From positions 1-64,000 of the forward strand of contig NZ_LDNM01000053.1 of NCBI RefSeq assembly GCF_001028135.1: a stretch of DNA of 64,000 nucleotides, in the 5' to 3' direction. The number at the start of each line of letters is the position of its first letter. The stretch's first letter is position 1. This stretch comes from Xenorhabdus griffiniae (GTDB lineage Bacteria > Pseudomonadota > Gammaproteobacteria > Enterobacterales > Enterobacteriaceae). The position numbers and the translations under genes were made by a program. Positions 1 through 9,922 of the stretch are shown one piece after another. The notes under the pieces were generated by a model that was not told the origin of the DNA, searched no databases, and was given only the letters and a program-made list of their open reading frames with translations.

Positions 1-96
1 CAGATGAACCTCCCTTTCCCCACTAGATAATTCAAGATTAAATGTGGGTAAGCTCATAATTTTTTTTAAAAAAACATTGTGTTGTTGTGTGCTCAT
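1..96 (-). CDS. N-terminal fragment of an unidentified protein
   Basis: An open frame starts with ATG at 96 and runs leftward off the window, giving 32 residues that begin MSTQQHNVFLKK. A good ribosome binding site (AGAGGAAT) sits 5-6 bases upstream of this ATG. A second in-frame ATG at 57 has no such site, so the upstream start is preferred. I do not recognise the product: 32 residues show no signal peptide, membrane segment or motif. The AT-rich upstream region and the lack of a conserved neighbour suggest an accessory gene, but this is inference. Confidence 0.5.
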   Translation of the reverse strand, partial: MSTQQHNVFLKKIMSLPTFNLELSSGEREVHL

Positions 97-383
97 TATA
101 ATTCCTCTTTGAGAAATAATAATAAAAAATTCATTATCCTTTTAAGGAACTCTTGATTTTTTACATTATGATATTAAAAATAATGGCGACATTTCATTGT
201 TGAAATTCGACATATATAATATTACATCCAACACTAAAATATTTCCAGAATAAATCACAAAAATAACATTACATCAATTAAGTTACTTAAATAGCCAAAT
301 GGAAATTTAAATAAAAATGGCAACAAATTATTATTTAATAATATATTTTCCCATAAAATTATTTAATTATAAAAATTCATTAA
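97..383. other. AT-rich gene-free stretch
   Basis: This stretch between the left-edge partial gene and the first repeat element is strongly AT-rich, with many A and T runs and stops in all frames. A 63-codon frame beginning near 317 runs into the repeat element and has no ribosome binding site, so it is not called. The promoter of the left-edge gene presumably lies here, but I cannot point to clear -35 and -10 boxes. Confidence 0.5.
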
Positions 384-489
384 TACACTCGATAAACTTC
401 AAGTTGCCATCCGCAAGACGACGTGAGTCCTTATATTTCCCCTCTGCGCGGGGAAATATAACACGCATATTGAAGTTGGCTTGGTATAT
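384..489 (+). repeat. Inverted-repeat element (MITE-like), copy 1
   Basis: This is one of six ~105-bp elements in the window sharing the same termini: TATACTCGATAAACTTCAAG at one end and the inverse of TATACCAATCCAACTTCAAG at the other. An internal palindrome is built on TATATTTCCCC and GGGGAAATATA. The copy is slightly diverged, with TACACTCG at the left end. It has no coding capacity, so any movement would need a transposase supplied elsewhere. It sits 3' of dusC. Confidence 0.85.
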
Positions 490-537
490 ATACCATTATG
501 CGATATAGCGATGTGCCACTGGGGAAAATAATTACCG

Positions 538-1521
538 TTAAGAAAGTTGAGGCTCTAAATTGACAGGATATCGCATTAAATCTTTATCTGTGGCGAAAGC
601 GATAGTATTGGCGATCTCAGTAGATGTTTTTAATGCCCTGATTTGCATAAATAATTCATCCGCTTCATGGTACTCTTTGCGCAAATACCCTAACCATTGC
701 TTGATACGGGCAACGTGATAAAGCCCCGTATCACCCTGCTTTTCCAGATAAGTATATTTTTGCAGTAGCTTGAGTACGTCACTCCACGGCATCTTCGGCT
801 CGTTATATTTAATGACACGGCTCAAGTTTGGCACATGCAGGGCACCACGGCCTACCATCACGGCATCACATCCTGTCATCTTGATACACGCCTGAGCGCT
901 TTGCCAGTCCCAAATCTCACCGTTGGCAATGACAGGAATAGCAAGGCGACGCCGAATCTCGCCTATCGCTTTCCAGTTGATGCGTTCTGATTTATAGCCA
1001 TCTTCCTTCGTTCGTCCATGCACAACCAGTTCGGTTACACCCGCTTGTTGGACGGCATCCGCAATCTCAAACTGACGTGACGCAGAATCCCATCCCAACC
1101 GTGCTTTTACCGTTACCGGCAAATGTGCAGGCACGGCTTCACGCATGGCTTTAGCTCCCTGATAAATCAGTTCAGGATCTTTTAATAAGCTAGCACCGCC
1201 ACCACTGCCATTTACCGCCTTCGACGGGCAGCCACAGTTTAAATCGATACCCCATGATCCTAACTCAACCGCCCTGAATGCGTTTTCTGCCAACCATTCT
1301 GGATATTGCCCAAGAAGCTGGATCCTGACTAGTGTGCCCGATGGTGTCCGGCTCTGATGATGCAGTTCAGGGCACAACCGGTAAAAAGACTTTACCGGTA
1401 GTAAGCTGTCAACCACACGCAGGAATTCAGTCATGCACAGGTCATAATCATTGATTTCACTCAACAATTCTCTAACCAAAGGATCCAGAACACCTTCCAT
1501 CGGAGCCAGCAAAACGCGCAT
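538..1521 (-). CDS. dusC: tRNA-dihydrouridine(16) synthase DusC
   Basis: This FMN-dependent enzyme reduces uridine 16 in the D-loop of tRNAs in the cytoplasm. The 327-residue protein begins [13 protein letters not shown] like E. coli DusC and carries the Dus active-site segment NCGCPSK at residues 95-101, with Cys98 as the expected proton donor. The TIM-barrel region continues with [10 protein letters not shown] and VGRGAL, which fit FMN phosphate binding. The C-terminal helical domain recognises tRNA. It is about 12 residues longer than the E. coli protein at the C-terminus. The start lies 3 bases after the rhlE stop, so the two genes are probably co-transcribed. In E. coli dusC is elsewhere, so this linkage is lineage-specific. 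Confidence 0.95.
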   Translation of the reverse strand: MRVLLAPMEGVLDPLVRELLSEINDYDLCMTEFLRVVDSLLPVKSFYRLCPELHHQSRTPSGTLVRIQLLGQYPEWLAENAFRAVELGSWGIDLNCGCPSKAVNGSGGGASLLKDPELIYQGAKAMREAVPAHLPVTVKARLGWDSASRQFEIADAVQQAGVTELVVHGRTKEDGYKSERINWKAIGEIRRRLAIPVIANGEIWDWQSAQACIKMTGCDAVMVGRGALHVPNLSRVIKYNEPKMPWSDVLKLLQKYTYLEKQGDTGLYHVARIKQWLGYLRKEYHEADELFMQIRALKTSTEIANTIAFATDKDLMRYPVNLEPQLS

Positions 1522-1524
1522 GGG

Positions 1525-2937
1525 TTATTTCCCCGAAGTTACGGCACGTGGTGTTTTGGTTGTGATTCGCTGACGACGCTGACCGCGAGGCTGTTCACTA
1601 CGTGAATGGCCATCACGAGAGCCACTGCCCCAAGGACTATTTCCATGAGAGCCGTTACCATGAGAACCATGACTACTTCCATGAGAATTGCTACGAGAAT
1701 CATTACCACGAGAACTGCTACTACGTGAACTGTTGTTACCACGAGAACTGTTACCACGATCATTGCGCCCATTTTGGATTGGTTCAGCCTTGATGGAAGG
1801 ATCTGGCTCATAACCCGAAATAGCAATGCGTGGAATCTCTCGCTTCAACAGGCGCTCAATATCTTTCAGGAGCTTGTGTTCATCAACACACACCAGCGAT
1901 ATTGCCTGCCCGGTAGCATCTGCACGCCCGGTACGGCCAATTCGATGGACATAATCTTCGGCAACATTTGGCAACTCATAGTTGACGACATGTGGCAATT
2001 GGTCAATATCCAATCCACGGGCAGCAATATCCGTTGCGACCAACGCGCGGATTTCCCCGGTCTTAAAATCAGATAGCGCACGGGTTCTTGCTCCCTGACT
2101 TTTGTTACCGTGGATCGCGGCAGCCGTCACACCATCTTTATTCAATTGTTCCGCCAGCCGGTTTGCACCATGTTTGGTACGCGTAAATACCAACACCTGC
2201 TGCCAGTTCTGGCTGCCAATCATGTAAGCGAGCAATTCACCCTTGCGCTTTTTGTCTACGAAATGGATGGATTGTTCAATCTGTTCAGAGGCCGAATTAC
2301 GCCGTGCAACTTCTACACTTACCGGCTCTTTCAGCAACTTATTGGCAAGGCTCTTAATTTCATCAGAGAATGTTGCAGAAAAGAGCAGGTTCTGGCGTTT
2401 TGCTGGCAGTTTATTCAACACACGACGAATATCGTGAATGAAGCCCATGTCCAACATGCGATCAGCTTCATCTAAAACCAGCATTTCAACGTGGGAAAGA
2501 TCCACTGCATTTTGATGCTCCAAATCCAGCAAACGCCCAGGTGTTGCAACCAGAATATCCACACCACCGCGCAGTTTCATCATTTGTGGATTAATGCTGA
2601 CACCACCAAACACAACAAATGAACGTAATTTAAGATATTTACTGTAATTACGTACATTCTCCCCCACCTGAGCCGTCAACTCTCGGGTAGGCGTTAAAAT
2701 CAGCGCTCTGACCGGACGGCGACCTTTCGCCTGCACCGGAGCTTCACTTAAGAGTTGCAGGATAGGCAAAGTAAATCCTGCGGTTTTTCCCGTTCCTGTC
2801 TGGGCACTGGCCAGAAGATCTTTGCCGGATAACACAACAGGGATAGCCTGCTGCTGAATGGGGGTAGGTTCCACGTAGCCTTGTTCTTCAACGGCACGCA
2901 AAATGTCAGCCTTCAAGCCGAGTGACTCAAAATTCAT
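1525..2937 (-). CDS. rhlE: ATP-dependent RNA helicase RhlE
   Basis: This DEAD-box helicase acts on structured RNA during ribosome assembly and RNA decay. The 470-residue protein has the Q-motif region [10 protein letters not shown], Walker A AQTGTGKT near residue 45, DEAD near 155, SAT near 188, and the helicase C-terminal motifs ARGLDI and HRIGRTGR. The first ~385 residues track E. coli RhlE closely. The last ~80 are a low-complexity tail rich in Ser, Gly, Asn, His and Arg that differs from the E. coli tail and is encoded by repetitive DNA (about 1620-1770). It is divergent from cecR, as in E. coli, and followed by dusC with a 3-base gap. Confidence 0.96.
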   Translation of the reverse strand: MNFESLGLKADILRAVEEQGYVEPTPIQQQAIPVVLSGKDLLASAQTGTGKTAGFTLPILQLLSEAPVQAKGRRPVRALILTPTRELTAQVGENVRNYSKYLKLRSFVVFGGVSINPQMMKLRGGVDILVATPGRLLDLEHQNAVDLSHVEMLVLDEADRMLDMGFIHDIRRVLNKLPAKRQNLLFSATFSDEIKSLANKLLKEPVSVEVARRNSASEQIEQSIHFVDKKRKGELLAYMIGSQNWQQVLVFTRTKHGANRLAEQLNKDGVTAAAIHGNKSQGARTRALSDFKTGEIRALVATDIAARGLDIDQLPHVVNYELPNVAEDYVHRIGRTGRADATGQAISLVCVDEHKLLKDIERLLKREIPRIAISGYEPDPSIKAEPIQNGRNDRGNSSRGNNSSRSSSSRGNDSRSNSHGSSHGSHGNGSHGNSPWGSGSRDGHSRSEQPRGQRRQRITTKTPRAVTSGK

Positions 2938-3226
2938 AAATAAGAAATACTCCAGACTTCACCATACCTGATATCAATTCAGGGGCAGTTTTATGGGAAG
3001 AAAATAGACGCGATAAAACGCAAGGAAATGACACAAACTGCAATGCACCACAATAATTAGGACGGGATTATAACAGATATGTCTTTCCACGCAGACCTAA
3101 AGAGACCAATAAATCAAACTAAAATTGACTGAACCCCGTTAACCAAGGAAAGTTAGCAAAAATTGGAAGATTATTTTTTATCGGTGTCTATTAAAAAGAC
3201 AATTTGTATCAACTTTACATCGATTT

Positions 3227-3242
3227 ACTTTAGCTTTAAAGT
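3227..3242. promoter_or_regulatory. Inverted repeat in the rhlE-cecR intergenic region
   Basis: ACTTTA and TAAAGT form a perfect 6-bp inverted repeat separated by GCTT, 65 bases before the cecR start. The 370-bp divergent region (2938-3307) otherwise holds no gene. TetR-family regulators usually bind short palindromes between themselves and their targets, so this is a reasonable candidate operator for CecR. I cannot verify that it matches the CecR box. Promoters for both rhlE and cecR must lie in this region. Confidence 0.35.
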
Positions 3243-3307
3243 TAATCATACGATTGATATATTCTTCGGTACTCCCGAAAACTCTTTGTCACAGGAAATA
3301 TTTTGAC

Positions 3308-4009
3308 ATGGCAGCAAAGAAGGTCCAGACATTACGTGGTGAACAAGCTAAACAACAACTTCTGACAGCAGCAATAGAAATTTTTGGCAAATCAGGTCTG
3401 GATGGTGCGACTACCCGCAACATTGCCCAACACGCACAGCAAAATATCGCAGCTATCGCATACTATTTCGGTTCCAAAGAGGGGTTATACCTCGCCGTCG
3501 TGCAACATATTGCCGATAAGCTAAAATCAGAGTTTTCCCCTCTTATTGAAGCCATTGATCATTTTTTTGCTAAGACAACGAAACCCTACCAAAAAGACCA
3601 AATATTGGCATTTATTCATCAGGGAATGGTGAGCTATAACCGCCTGATTTTCGAGAAAAGCAGTATCAATATCAGCCGGATCATGTCCCATGAACAATTG
3701 ACGCCAACAGAGGCTTACAGTGTCATGCATGAACAGGGATTGGCCCCAATTTATTCTCGCTTGAATAAACTGATCGCCAATTATATCGGTGCCGATGAAC
3801 GCCAGATTTCAACCCAGATCCATACCCATGCCTTATTGGGTGAGATCCTCTCTTTCCGTCTGGCCAGGGAAGCCTTATTGCGCCAAACCGGGTGGGACAA
3901 TATTGGCACCAAAGAATACGAATTAATCAATCAGGTTTTATCTCAGCACATCAATTTATTGCTTGATGGGTTAAGAAAAAATCAAGAATACATACCCCAT
4001 AGTTCTTAA
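3308..4009 (+). CDS. cecR: TetR-family transcriptional regulator CecR (YbiH)
   Basis: This is a dimeric TetR-type repressor. In E. coli CecR controls the ybhGFSR operon and rhlE and affects sensitivity to cefoperazone and chloramphenicol. The 233-residue protein has an N-terminal helix-turn-helix (GATTRNIAQHAQQNIAAIAY region, residues ~35-58) followed by YYFGSKEGLYLAV, then an all-helical ligand domain with ISREQ-like and HTHAL segments matching E. coli CecR. The ATG at 3308 is chosen because AGGAAA lies 11 bases upstream. An in-frame ATG 54 bases earlier would add 18 unrelated residues. It leads the cecR-ybhGFSR operon with a 72-bp gap to ybhG. Confidence 0.93.
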   Translation: MAAKKVQTLRGEQAKQQLLTAAIEIFGKSGLDGATTRNIAQHAQQNIAAIAYYFGSKEGLYLAVVQHIADKLKSEFSPLIEAIDHFFAKTTKPYQKDQILAFIHQGMVSYNRLIFEKSSINISRIMSHEQLTPTEAYSVMHEQGLAPIYSRLNKLIANYIGADERQISTQIHTHALLGEILSFRLAREALLRQTGWDNIGTKEYELINQVLSQHINLLLDGLRKNQEYIPHSS

Positions 4010-4081
4010 GCAATGGCGTAACACACGAAGCCACCACTTGAAAGATAGCGGGTATAAATTGAACAAGGCATAAGGGATGGT

Positions 4082-5089
4082 ATGAACAGTAAAAAGTTTG
4101 CTCTTGCCCTATTGGCACTTATTGTTGTTATCAGTGCTATTGTCGGTATCTACTATTATCAGGAACAAAATAGCAGGGAGTTAACCCTGTATGGCAATGT
4201 TGATGTCAGGACGGTTAACCTCAGTTTTCGGGTTGCAGGTAAATTGGCTGATCTACAGGCGGATGAAGGTGATGCCATAACCGTGGGCCAAATGATTGGT
4301 CGCCTTGATGATGCCCCCTTTATTAATGCCTTGAATCAAGCCAAAGCGGCTCGTGATGTTGCTTTGGCAAATCTTGCCAAAGCTGAAGCGGGTTATCGCA
4401 GCGAAGAAATCGCCCAGGTACGGGCAGAAGTCAAGCAAAAAGAGTCTGCATTCCGTTTTGCCGATAGTTTCTTAAAACGCCAGCAAGGCTTGTGGCAAAG
4501 CAAAACCCTCTCAGCCAATGATCTGGAAAATGCCAGAACCGGACGCAATCAGGCACTGGCAGCTTATCAGGCAGCAAAAGATAAATTGCGTCAATTCGAA
4601 ACAGGCTATCGCACAGAAGAAATTGCAGCAGCAAAAGCCCAACTGATTCAGGCAGAAGCGGCTGTAGCACAAGCTGAACTCAATCTAAAAGATACTCAAC
4701 TCACTTCTCCCTCGGCAGGAATGATCCTGACCAGAGCCATTGAACCAGGCACCATGCTGGCGGCGGGCAACACGGTTTTTACCCTGTCATTGACTAATCC
4801 CGTTTGGATCAGGGCATATATTGATGAACCCAACCTCAATCAGGCTATCGCCGGGCGCGAAGTCCTGATTTATACCGATGGCCGGAAAAACCAGCCCTAT
4901 CATGGCAAAATCGGTTTTGTTTCCCCAACCGCCGAGTTTACCCCCAAAAATGTCGAAACACCTGATTTAAGAACGGACTTAGTTTATCGCCTGCGCATTA
5001 TTGTCCTTGATCCCGATGAGGGACTGAAACAAGGTATGCCTGTTACCTTACGTTTTGTCGATTCAAATTTAACTGAAACAAATAAGTAA
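4082..5089 (+). CDS. ybhG: HlyD-family periplasmic adaptor of the YbhFSR exporter
   Basis: This membrane-fusion adaptor links the YbhFSR inner-membrane ABC exporter to an outer-membrane channel. The 335-residue protein has an N-terminal hydrophobic anchor (residues ~6-26). The lipoyl-type half-domain [19 protein letters not shown] follows, then a long Ala/Glu/Gln-rich helical hairpin (~75-200), the second half-domain [19 protein letters not shown], and a beta-barrel region with [18 protein letters not shown]. Length and motifs match E. coli YbhG (332 residues). It is separated from ybhF by 9 bases, so the genes are likely translated from one message. Confidence 0.95.
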   Translation: MNSKKFALALLALIVVISAIVGIYYYQEQNSRELTLYGNVDVRTVNLSFRVAGKLADLQADEGDAITVGQMIGRLDDAPFINALNQAKAARDVALANLAKAEAGYRSEEIAQVRAEVKQKESAFRFADSFLKRQQGLWQSKTLSANDLENARTGRNQALAAYQAAKDKLRQFETGYRTEEIAAAKAQLIQAEAAVAQAELNLKDTQLTSPSAGMILTRAIEPGTMLAAGNTVFTLSLTNPVWIRAYIDEPNLNQAIAGREVLIYTDGRKNQPYHGKIGFVSPTAEFTPKNVETPDLRTDLVYRLRIIVLDPDEGLKQGMPVTLRFVDSNLTETNK

Positions 5090-5098
5090 GGCGATAAC

Positions 5099-6835
5099 AT
5101 GACCAGTTCAGCCTATACGATAAAACTGAACGGTGTGGAGAAAACTTTTCCCGGCCTGGGCGTTCCTGCTGTCTCGCACCTACAAGTAGAAATTCAGGGC
5201 GGATCAGTGACGGGTCTTGTCGGGCCAGATGGGGCTGGAAAAACCACGCTGATAAGAATGTTGGCCGGATTATTGACGCCTGATAGCGGCAATATTGAAA
5301 TCATGGGGCTTGATCCCATCAAGGACAGTGTTCAAGTCCGTTCTGAACTCGGTTACATGCCGCAGAAATTTGGCTTATATGAAGATTTAACTGTAATGGA
5401 GAATCTCACTTTATATGCCGATCTGCGTGGTGTACTTGGCAAAGTGCGCACAACAACCTTTCAGAAATTACTCACCTTCACGGACTTAACCCGTTTTACC
5501 GGACGGTTAGCAGGGAAATTGTCCGGTGGCATGAAACAAAAACTGGGGCTGGCTTGTACCTTATTGGGCAGCCCGAAGGTTTTGCTGCTGGATGAGCCTG
5601 GTGTGGGCGTTGATCCCATCGCTCGCCGTGAGTTATGGCAAATGGTTCATGAACTCGCTTCCGACGGCATGTTGATCTTATGGAGCACCTCTTATCTGGA
5701 TGAAGCCGAGTTATGTCGTGATGTTTTGCTGATGAACCGAGGTGAGCTGCTCTATCGCGGCCAGCCACAAGACTTAACCCGCAAGATTGCGGGTCGATCT
5801 TTTTTGCTTGATGTCAAACAAGATGCACGGCGTAAAATGTTGCAGCATGCCCTCACCTTGCCGCAAGTGACTGATGGAGTGATTCAGGGAAAATATGTTC
5901 GCTTGATCTTAAAAGAAGAAGCGGATAAAAATGCTTTACTCCAACAAATAGGGGGACATGAAGCCCATCTCTTCGAGGCCGAACCCCGTTTCGAAGATGC
6001 ATTTATCGATTTATTGGGTGGTGGCCCGTCCCATCGTTCCGAATTAGCGGAAATAATGCCGCAAATTCCGCCAGACCCAACCGAAACCGTGATAGAGGCC
6101 CGTAACCTGACTAAAAAATTTGGCGATTTTGCGGCGACTGACCAGGTCGATTTTCAGGTGAAACGCGGGGAAATATTTGGTTTATTGGGACCCAATGGTG
6201 CCGGAAAATCGACTACCTTCAAAATGATGTGTGGTTTGATGATCCCCTCTTCAGGCAAAGCATTAGTTCTGGATATGGATTTAAAAACCGGCTCAGGCAA
6301 GGCTCGTGAGCGCCTTGGCTATATGGCGCAAAAATTCTCACTTTATGGCAACCTGACGGTTGAGCAAAATCTCAAGTTTTTCTCTGGTGTTTACGGCCTG
6401 AAAGGGCGCCATCAACAAGAAAAGATGTCCGGCATGATCCATGCTTTCAATCTTGAGCCAATCCTGCATCAAAAGACGGATAGCCTGCCGCTCGGATTTA
6501 AGCAACGGCTGGCCCTTTCCTGCGCATTGATGCACGAACCTGATATTCTGTTTTTGGATGAACCGACTTCAGGTGTTGACCCACTGACCCGCCGCGAATT
6601 TTGGCTACATATCAACGGCATGGTAGACAAAGGGGTAACCGTGATGGTGACCACTCACTTTATGGAAGAAGCAGAATATTGTGATCGTATCGGGCTGGTA
6701 TTTCGAGGCAAATTGATCGCAGCCGGAACGCCCGATGAACTGAAACAACGGGTTGCCACGGATACGCTCCCTAACCCTTCTATGGAGGATGCTTTTATCT
6801 ATCTCGTATTGAACTACGATAAGGAGCCGCAATGA
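5099..6835 (+). CDS. ybhF: ABC transporter ATP-binding protein YbhF (two nucleotide-binding domains)
   Basis: This cytoplasmic ATPase powers the YbhFSR drug/cation exporter. The 578-residue protein fuses two ABC domains. The first has Walker [10 protein letters not shown] (42-50), signature LSGG (141-144) and Walker B VLLLDEP (161-167). The second has Walker [10 protein letters not shown] (364-372), a weak signature LPLGFKQ and Walker B ILFLDEP. In the first domain the usual H-loop histidine is replaced ([10 protein letters not shown]), while the second keeps TTHFMEEAE, so one site may be catalytically weak. This asymmetry is also what I recall for E. coli YbhF. Its last codons overlap the ybhS start by 4 bases. 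Confidence 0.95.
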   Translation: MTSSAYTIKLNGVEKTFPGLGVPAVSHLQVEIQGGSVTGLVGPDGAGKTTLIRMLAGLLTPDSGNIEIMGLDPIKDSVQVRSELGYMPQKFGLYEDLTVMENLTLYADLRGVLGKVRTTTFQKLLTFTDLTRFTGRLAGKLSGGMKQKLGLACTLLGSPKVLLLDEPGVGVDPIARRELWQMVHELASDGMLILWSTSYLDEAELCRDVLLMNRGELLYRGQPQDLTRKIAGRSFLLDVKQDARRKMLQHALTLPQVTDGVIQGKYVRLILKEEADKNALLQQIGGHEAHLFEAEPRFEDAFIDLLGGGPSHRSELAEIMPQIPPDPTETVIEARNLTKKFGDFAATDQVDFQVKRGEIFGLLGPNGAGKSTTFKMMCGLMIPSSGKALVLDMDLKTGSGKARERLGYMAQKFSLYGNLTVEQNLKFFSGVYGLKGRHQQEKMSGMIHAFNLEPILHQKTDSLPLGFKQRLALSCALMHEPDILFLDEPTSGVDPLTRREFWLHINGMVDKGVTVMVTTHFMEEAEYCDRIGLVFRGKLIAAGTPDELKQRVATDTLPNPSMEDAFIYLVLNYDKEPQ

Positions 6836-7992
6836 GTCATCCTGAACATACCACACCCCGCAAGGCGGTCAGTTTCTCAGGGCGCCGATTGAAAGCGCTC
6901 TGTATCAAGGAGACTAAGCAGATTATCCGTGACCCTAGCAGTGCGTTGATTGCCGTAGTTATCCCTCTGATGTTACTCTTTATTTTTGGTTACGGCATTA
7001 ACCTGGATTCCAGCAAACTTCGCCTCGGTATTCTCATGGAGCAACAGAGTGAAGACGCCAGAGAATTAGTGCATGTATTTACGGGATCGCCCTATATTGA
7101 TGCCACCATCAGCGACAACCGCCCACTCTTAATCAAAAAAATGCAGGAAAACCAAATCCGCGGCATTATCGTCATCCCGGTCAACTTTGATACCCAGCTT
7201 GCCCGCACTGGCAGCCACGCTCCGATTCAGGTGATTACTGATGGCAGTGAACCCAATACCGCTAATTTTGTGCAGGGCTATACCAAAGGCATCTGGCAAA
7301 CCTGGTTACAACAACGAGGACAAAATCGTGGGGTTTCAACGACCCCCTTGATAGATACACAAATCCGCTATTGGTTTAATCCCGCCGCCATTAGCCGGCA
7401 TTTCCTTATTCCCGGGGCTGTTTCAATTATTATGACCGTTGTAGGCGCAATTCTTACTTCGCTCGTAGTTGCCCGTGAATGGGAGCGCGGAACCATGGAA
7501 GCCCTGCTTTCAACTCAGGTTACCCGCACCGAATTGCTGCTCGCCAAATTGTTGCCTTATCAAATGCTGGGTTCTTTTGTCATGGTACTCTGCATGCTAT
7601 TTACGGTGTTTGTTCTGGGGGTTCCCTATCGCGGCTCACTCTGGATACTGGCATTAGTCTCCAGCCTGTATCTCGCTACCGCTTTGGGTATGGGATTACT
7701 GATTTCCACCCTGACACGTAATCAGTTCAATGCGGCGATGATTTCTCTCAATGTGGCTTTTTTGCCTGCCATTATGTTGTCTGGTTTCGTTTTCGAGATA
7801 GACAGTATGCCTGCGCTTATTCAGGCTTCGACTTATGTCATACCGGCACGTTACTTCGTCAGCAGCCTGCAAACGCTCTTTCTGGCTGGGAACATTGGCA
7901 CTGTGTTGATGACAAACCTGCTCCTGTTGATTGCCAGTTCCATCGTCTTTATCGGCCTGACCGCGTGGAAAACGCGCCGGCATCTGGATTAA
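6832..7992 (+). CDS. ybhS: ABC-2 type permease YbhS
   Basis: This is one of the two inner-membrane subunits of the YbhGFSR exporter. The 386-residue protein has the ABC-2 layout: one N-terminal transmembrane segment ([20 protein letters not shown], residues ~41-60), a large external domain (~65-185), then five membrane segments with the cytoplasmic coupling stretch [19 protein letters not shown]. It overlaps ybhF by 4 bases (ATGA) and is followed by ybhR after 12 bases. The N-terminus is about 9 residues longer than in E. coli. No alternative internal start has a better ribosome site. Confidence 0.94.
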   Translation: MSHPEHTTPRKAVSFSGRRLKALCIKETKQIIRDPSSALIAVVIPLMLLFIFGYGINLDSSKLRLGILMEQQSEDARELVHVFTGSPYIDATISDNRPLLIKKMQENQIRGIIVIPVNFDTQLARTGSHAPIQVITDGSEPNTANFVQGYTKGIWQTWLQQRGQNRGVSTTPLIDTQIRYWFNPAAISRHFLIPGAVSIIMTVVGAILTSLVVAREWERGTMEALLSTQVTRTELLLAKLLPYQMLGSFVMVLCMLFTVFVLGVPYRGSLWILALVSSLYLATALGMGLLISTLTRNQFNAAMISLNVAFLPAIMLSGFVFEIDSMPALIQASTYVIPARYFVSSLQTLFLAGNIGTVLMTNLLLLIASSIVFIGLTAWKTRRHLD

Positions 7993-8004
7993 AAAGGAAA
8001 GAGC

Positions 8005-9111
8005 ATGTTTTATCGTCTGTATACACTCATCATGAAAGAGTTGCAGTCTCTTCTGAGGGAGCCACAAACACGGAACATTTTGATTTTGACCGTGATTATA
8101 CAAATGATCCTGTTTCCGTGGGCAGCAACGCTGGAAGTCAAAAATGCCACGATTGCCATTTATAATGAGGATAAAGGACAGGCATCGATTGAATTAACCC
8201 AACGGCTGGCAAAATCGAAAGCATTTCCTGATGTTCTTTTGCTAACCAGCTCACAACAGATCCGCCCGACGCTGGATAACCGCAAGGCACTATTGTTGGT
8301 GCGCTTTCCACAACATTTCAGTGCTGATCTCGCCAATCATAAACCGACATCAATTCAGGTTTTGTTGGATGGGCGTAATTCAAACAGCGCTCAAATTGCA
8401 GCCAACTATATCCAACAAATTGTGATGAATTACCAGAAACAACTGTTGGGAAATACCGCTAATTTTAATAACAGCGAGCTTATTGTGCGTAACTGGTATA
8501 ACGCCAATTTGGATTATAAGTGGTTCGTCGTGCCATCGCTGGTTGCCATGATTACCACGATTGGTGTTCTCATTGTCACCGCGTTGTCAGTCGCCCGTGA
8601 GCGGGAACAAGGCACGCTGGATCAGTTGCTGGTTTCCCCACTGGCAACCTGGCAAATTTTCCTTGGCAAAGCAATTCCGGCATTGGTTGTGGCGACGATG
8701 CAAGCAAGCATTGTTTTGCTGATTGGCACGCTATTCTATCAAATTCCTTTCGCGGGTTCATTGCTGCTATTTTATGGCTGTATGCTGATTTATGGGTTGT
8801 CCCTGGTGGGTTTCGGTTTGCTGATTTCGGCTGTCTGTTCCACCCAGCAACAAGCGTTTATTGGTGTCTTTGTATTTATGATGCCCGCTATTTTGCTTTC
8901 CGGTTATATTTCTCCGGTCGAGAATATGCCCGTTTGGTTACAAAACATCACCTGGATTAACCCAATCCGCCATTTTACTGATATCACCAAGCAAATTTAT
9001 TTGAAAGGGGCTGATTTATTCGTTATCTGGCCTAATTTATGGCCTTTATTGGTGATTACTGTAACAACTGGGGGGATCGCTTATCGGCTGTTTCGCAGTA
9101 AGATTGCCTGA
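8005..9111 (+). CDS. ybhR: ABC-2 type permease YbhR
   Basis: This is the second membrane subunit of the YbhGFSR exporter. The 368-residue protein repeats the ABC-2 plan: an N-terminal membrane segment after residue ~23, an external domain to about residue 170, and a C-terminal bundle with the coupling motif [20 protein letters not shown]. It ends [20 protein letters not shown] like E. coli YbhR. AAAAGGAAAG lies 4 bases before the ATG. It is the last gene of the operon, and the genes that follow differ from E. coli. Confidence 0.95.
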   Translation: MFYRLYTLIMKELQSLLREPQTRNILILTVIIQMILFPWAATLEVKNATIAIYNEDKGQASIELTQRLAKSKAFPDVLLLTSSQQIRPTLDNRKALLLVRFPQHFSADLANHKPTSIQVLLDGRNSNSAQIAANYIQQIVMNYQKQLLGNTANFNNSELIVRNWYNANLDYKWFVVPSLVAMITTIGVLIVTALSVAREREQGTLDQLLVSPLATWQIFLGKAIPALVVATMQASIVLLIGTLFYQIPFAGSLLLFYGCMLIYGLSLVGFGLLISAVCSTQQQAFIGVFVFMMPAILLSGYISPVENMPVWLQNITWINPIRHFTDITKQIYLKGADLFVIWPNLWPLLVITVTTGGIAYRLFRSKIA

Positions 9112-9293
9112 TAAATTTAAAGCTGTGAAAAACCACCTGATTGAATTGTCTGTCATTAAGCGTGGGATAATTTTCTCTTCTGCTTTTTAATGAAAATTAA
9201 AATAGTGTTTATTATATCCCTGCCAGTTATTACTTTACTTTTTTTTCTAATGAGTGTTAATTGTTTTTATAAAATCATAAGAAAACTGGCTTC

Positions 9294-9398
9294 TATACTC
9301 GATAAACTTCAAGTTGCAATCCGCAATACGATGCAAGGCCTTATATTTCCCCGCAACGCGGGGACATATAACACGCATCTTGAAGTTGGGTTGGTATA
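9294..9398 (+). repeat. Inverted-repeat element (MITE-like), copy 2
   Basis: This is a full-length 105-bp copy in the same orientation as copy 1, with the TATACTCGATAAACTTCAAG left end and the CTTGAAGTTGGGTTGGTATA right end. It occupies the middle of the 9112-9441 gap between ybhR and the oxygenase-like gene and ends 43 bases before that gene's start. A frame of 80 codons (9190-9432) reads through it but lacks a ribosome site and is an artefact. Nothing else recognisable is in the gap. Confidence 0.88.
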
Positions 9399-9441
9399 TA
9401 TTTTAGATAGTTCAAATTGTAATAATACCTGAGAATAAAAT

Positions 9442-9921
9442 ATGACGAAACGTAATTATTTGTCGAGTCAAACACTGACCGATAATGTTGAAGTAATTGG
9501 TTGTATTCCTCGTGATAATGAACGTTATTCCACTTGGTTGAAGTCTACAATATTTCATCCTCAAGGAAGGCATGACATTTTTGCTAAGGATGCTCCTGAT
9601 AGCTTTAGGGCTAAGAGTCTTAAGGCGCAATTTGCAGCTAATGCTTATCTTTCTATGCCCAGTGAAGGTGGCGCTTTACAAATCTGGAAAGATGGACTCT
9701 CTCCAGAAGAATTTGATGCGATGCGTGGTGATAGTTATGGGATTGAGCCTTCTTGGCCTGGTGAACCAGCACGCGAGATACAACCAGTCGCAGGGGATCT
9801 TTTAATCTTTAATTCTCGTCGCATGCACTCTGTGACTGCGGGTATCGATGATCTGCGTTTGAGCCTGTCTTGTTTTATAGGCCATCGTGGAACAGAAAAT
9901 TCATTGTCATTCTGGAGTTGA
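9442..9921 (+). CDS. Short 2OG-Fe(II) oxygenase-like protein (possibly truncated)
   Basis: The 159-residue product resembles the C-terminal part of 2-oxoglutarate/Fe(II) dioxygenases. It has a strand with AANAYLS followed by GGALQIW (residues 66-82), then GDLLIFNSRRMH (118-129) and RLSLSCFIG (139-147). In the family such a pattern supplies the distal iron histidine (here His129) and the oxoglutarate-binding arginine (Arg139). The expected proximal H-x-D is not clean: residues 43-46 read RHDI. Family members are usually 220-300 residues, so about 100 N-terminal residues seem missing. The start has only a weak GAG site. The next gene, a LysE exporter, begins 2 bases after the stop, so the pair looks like an operon. 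Substrate unknown. Confidence 0.55.
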   Translation: MTKRNYLSSQTLTDNVEVIGCIPRDNERYSTWLKSTIFHPQGRHDIFAKDAPDSFRAKSLKAQFAANAYLSMPSEGGALQIWKDGLSPEEFDAMRGDSYGIEPSWPGEPAREIQPVAGDLLIFNSRRMHSVTAGIDDLRLSLSCFIGHRGTENSLSFWS

Positions 9922-9922
9922 T

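Noticed and set aside
317-508. 63-codon plus-strand frame before dusC
   Set aside because: It runs through repeat copy 1, has no ribosome site, and its translation is just the repeat sequence.
1602-1793. Plus-strand frame rich in His, Cys, Tyr and Asn that looks like a metal-binding peptide
   Set aside because: It is the complement of the low-complexity RhlE tail, lacks a ribosome site, and its composition follows from the repeats on the other strand.
9190-9432. 80-codon hydrophobic frame after ybhR
   Set aside because: It has no ribosome site and more than a third of it is repeat copy 2; the hydrophobic start reflects T-rich DNA.
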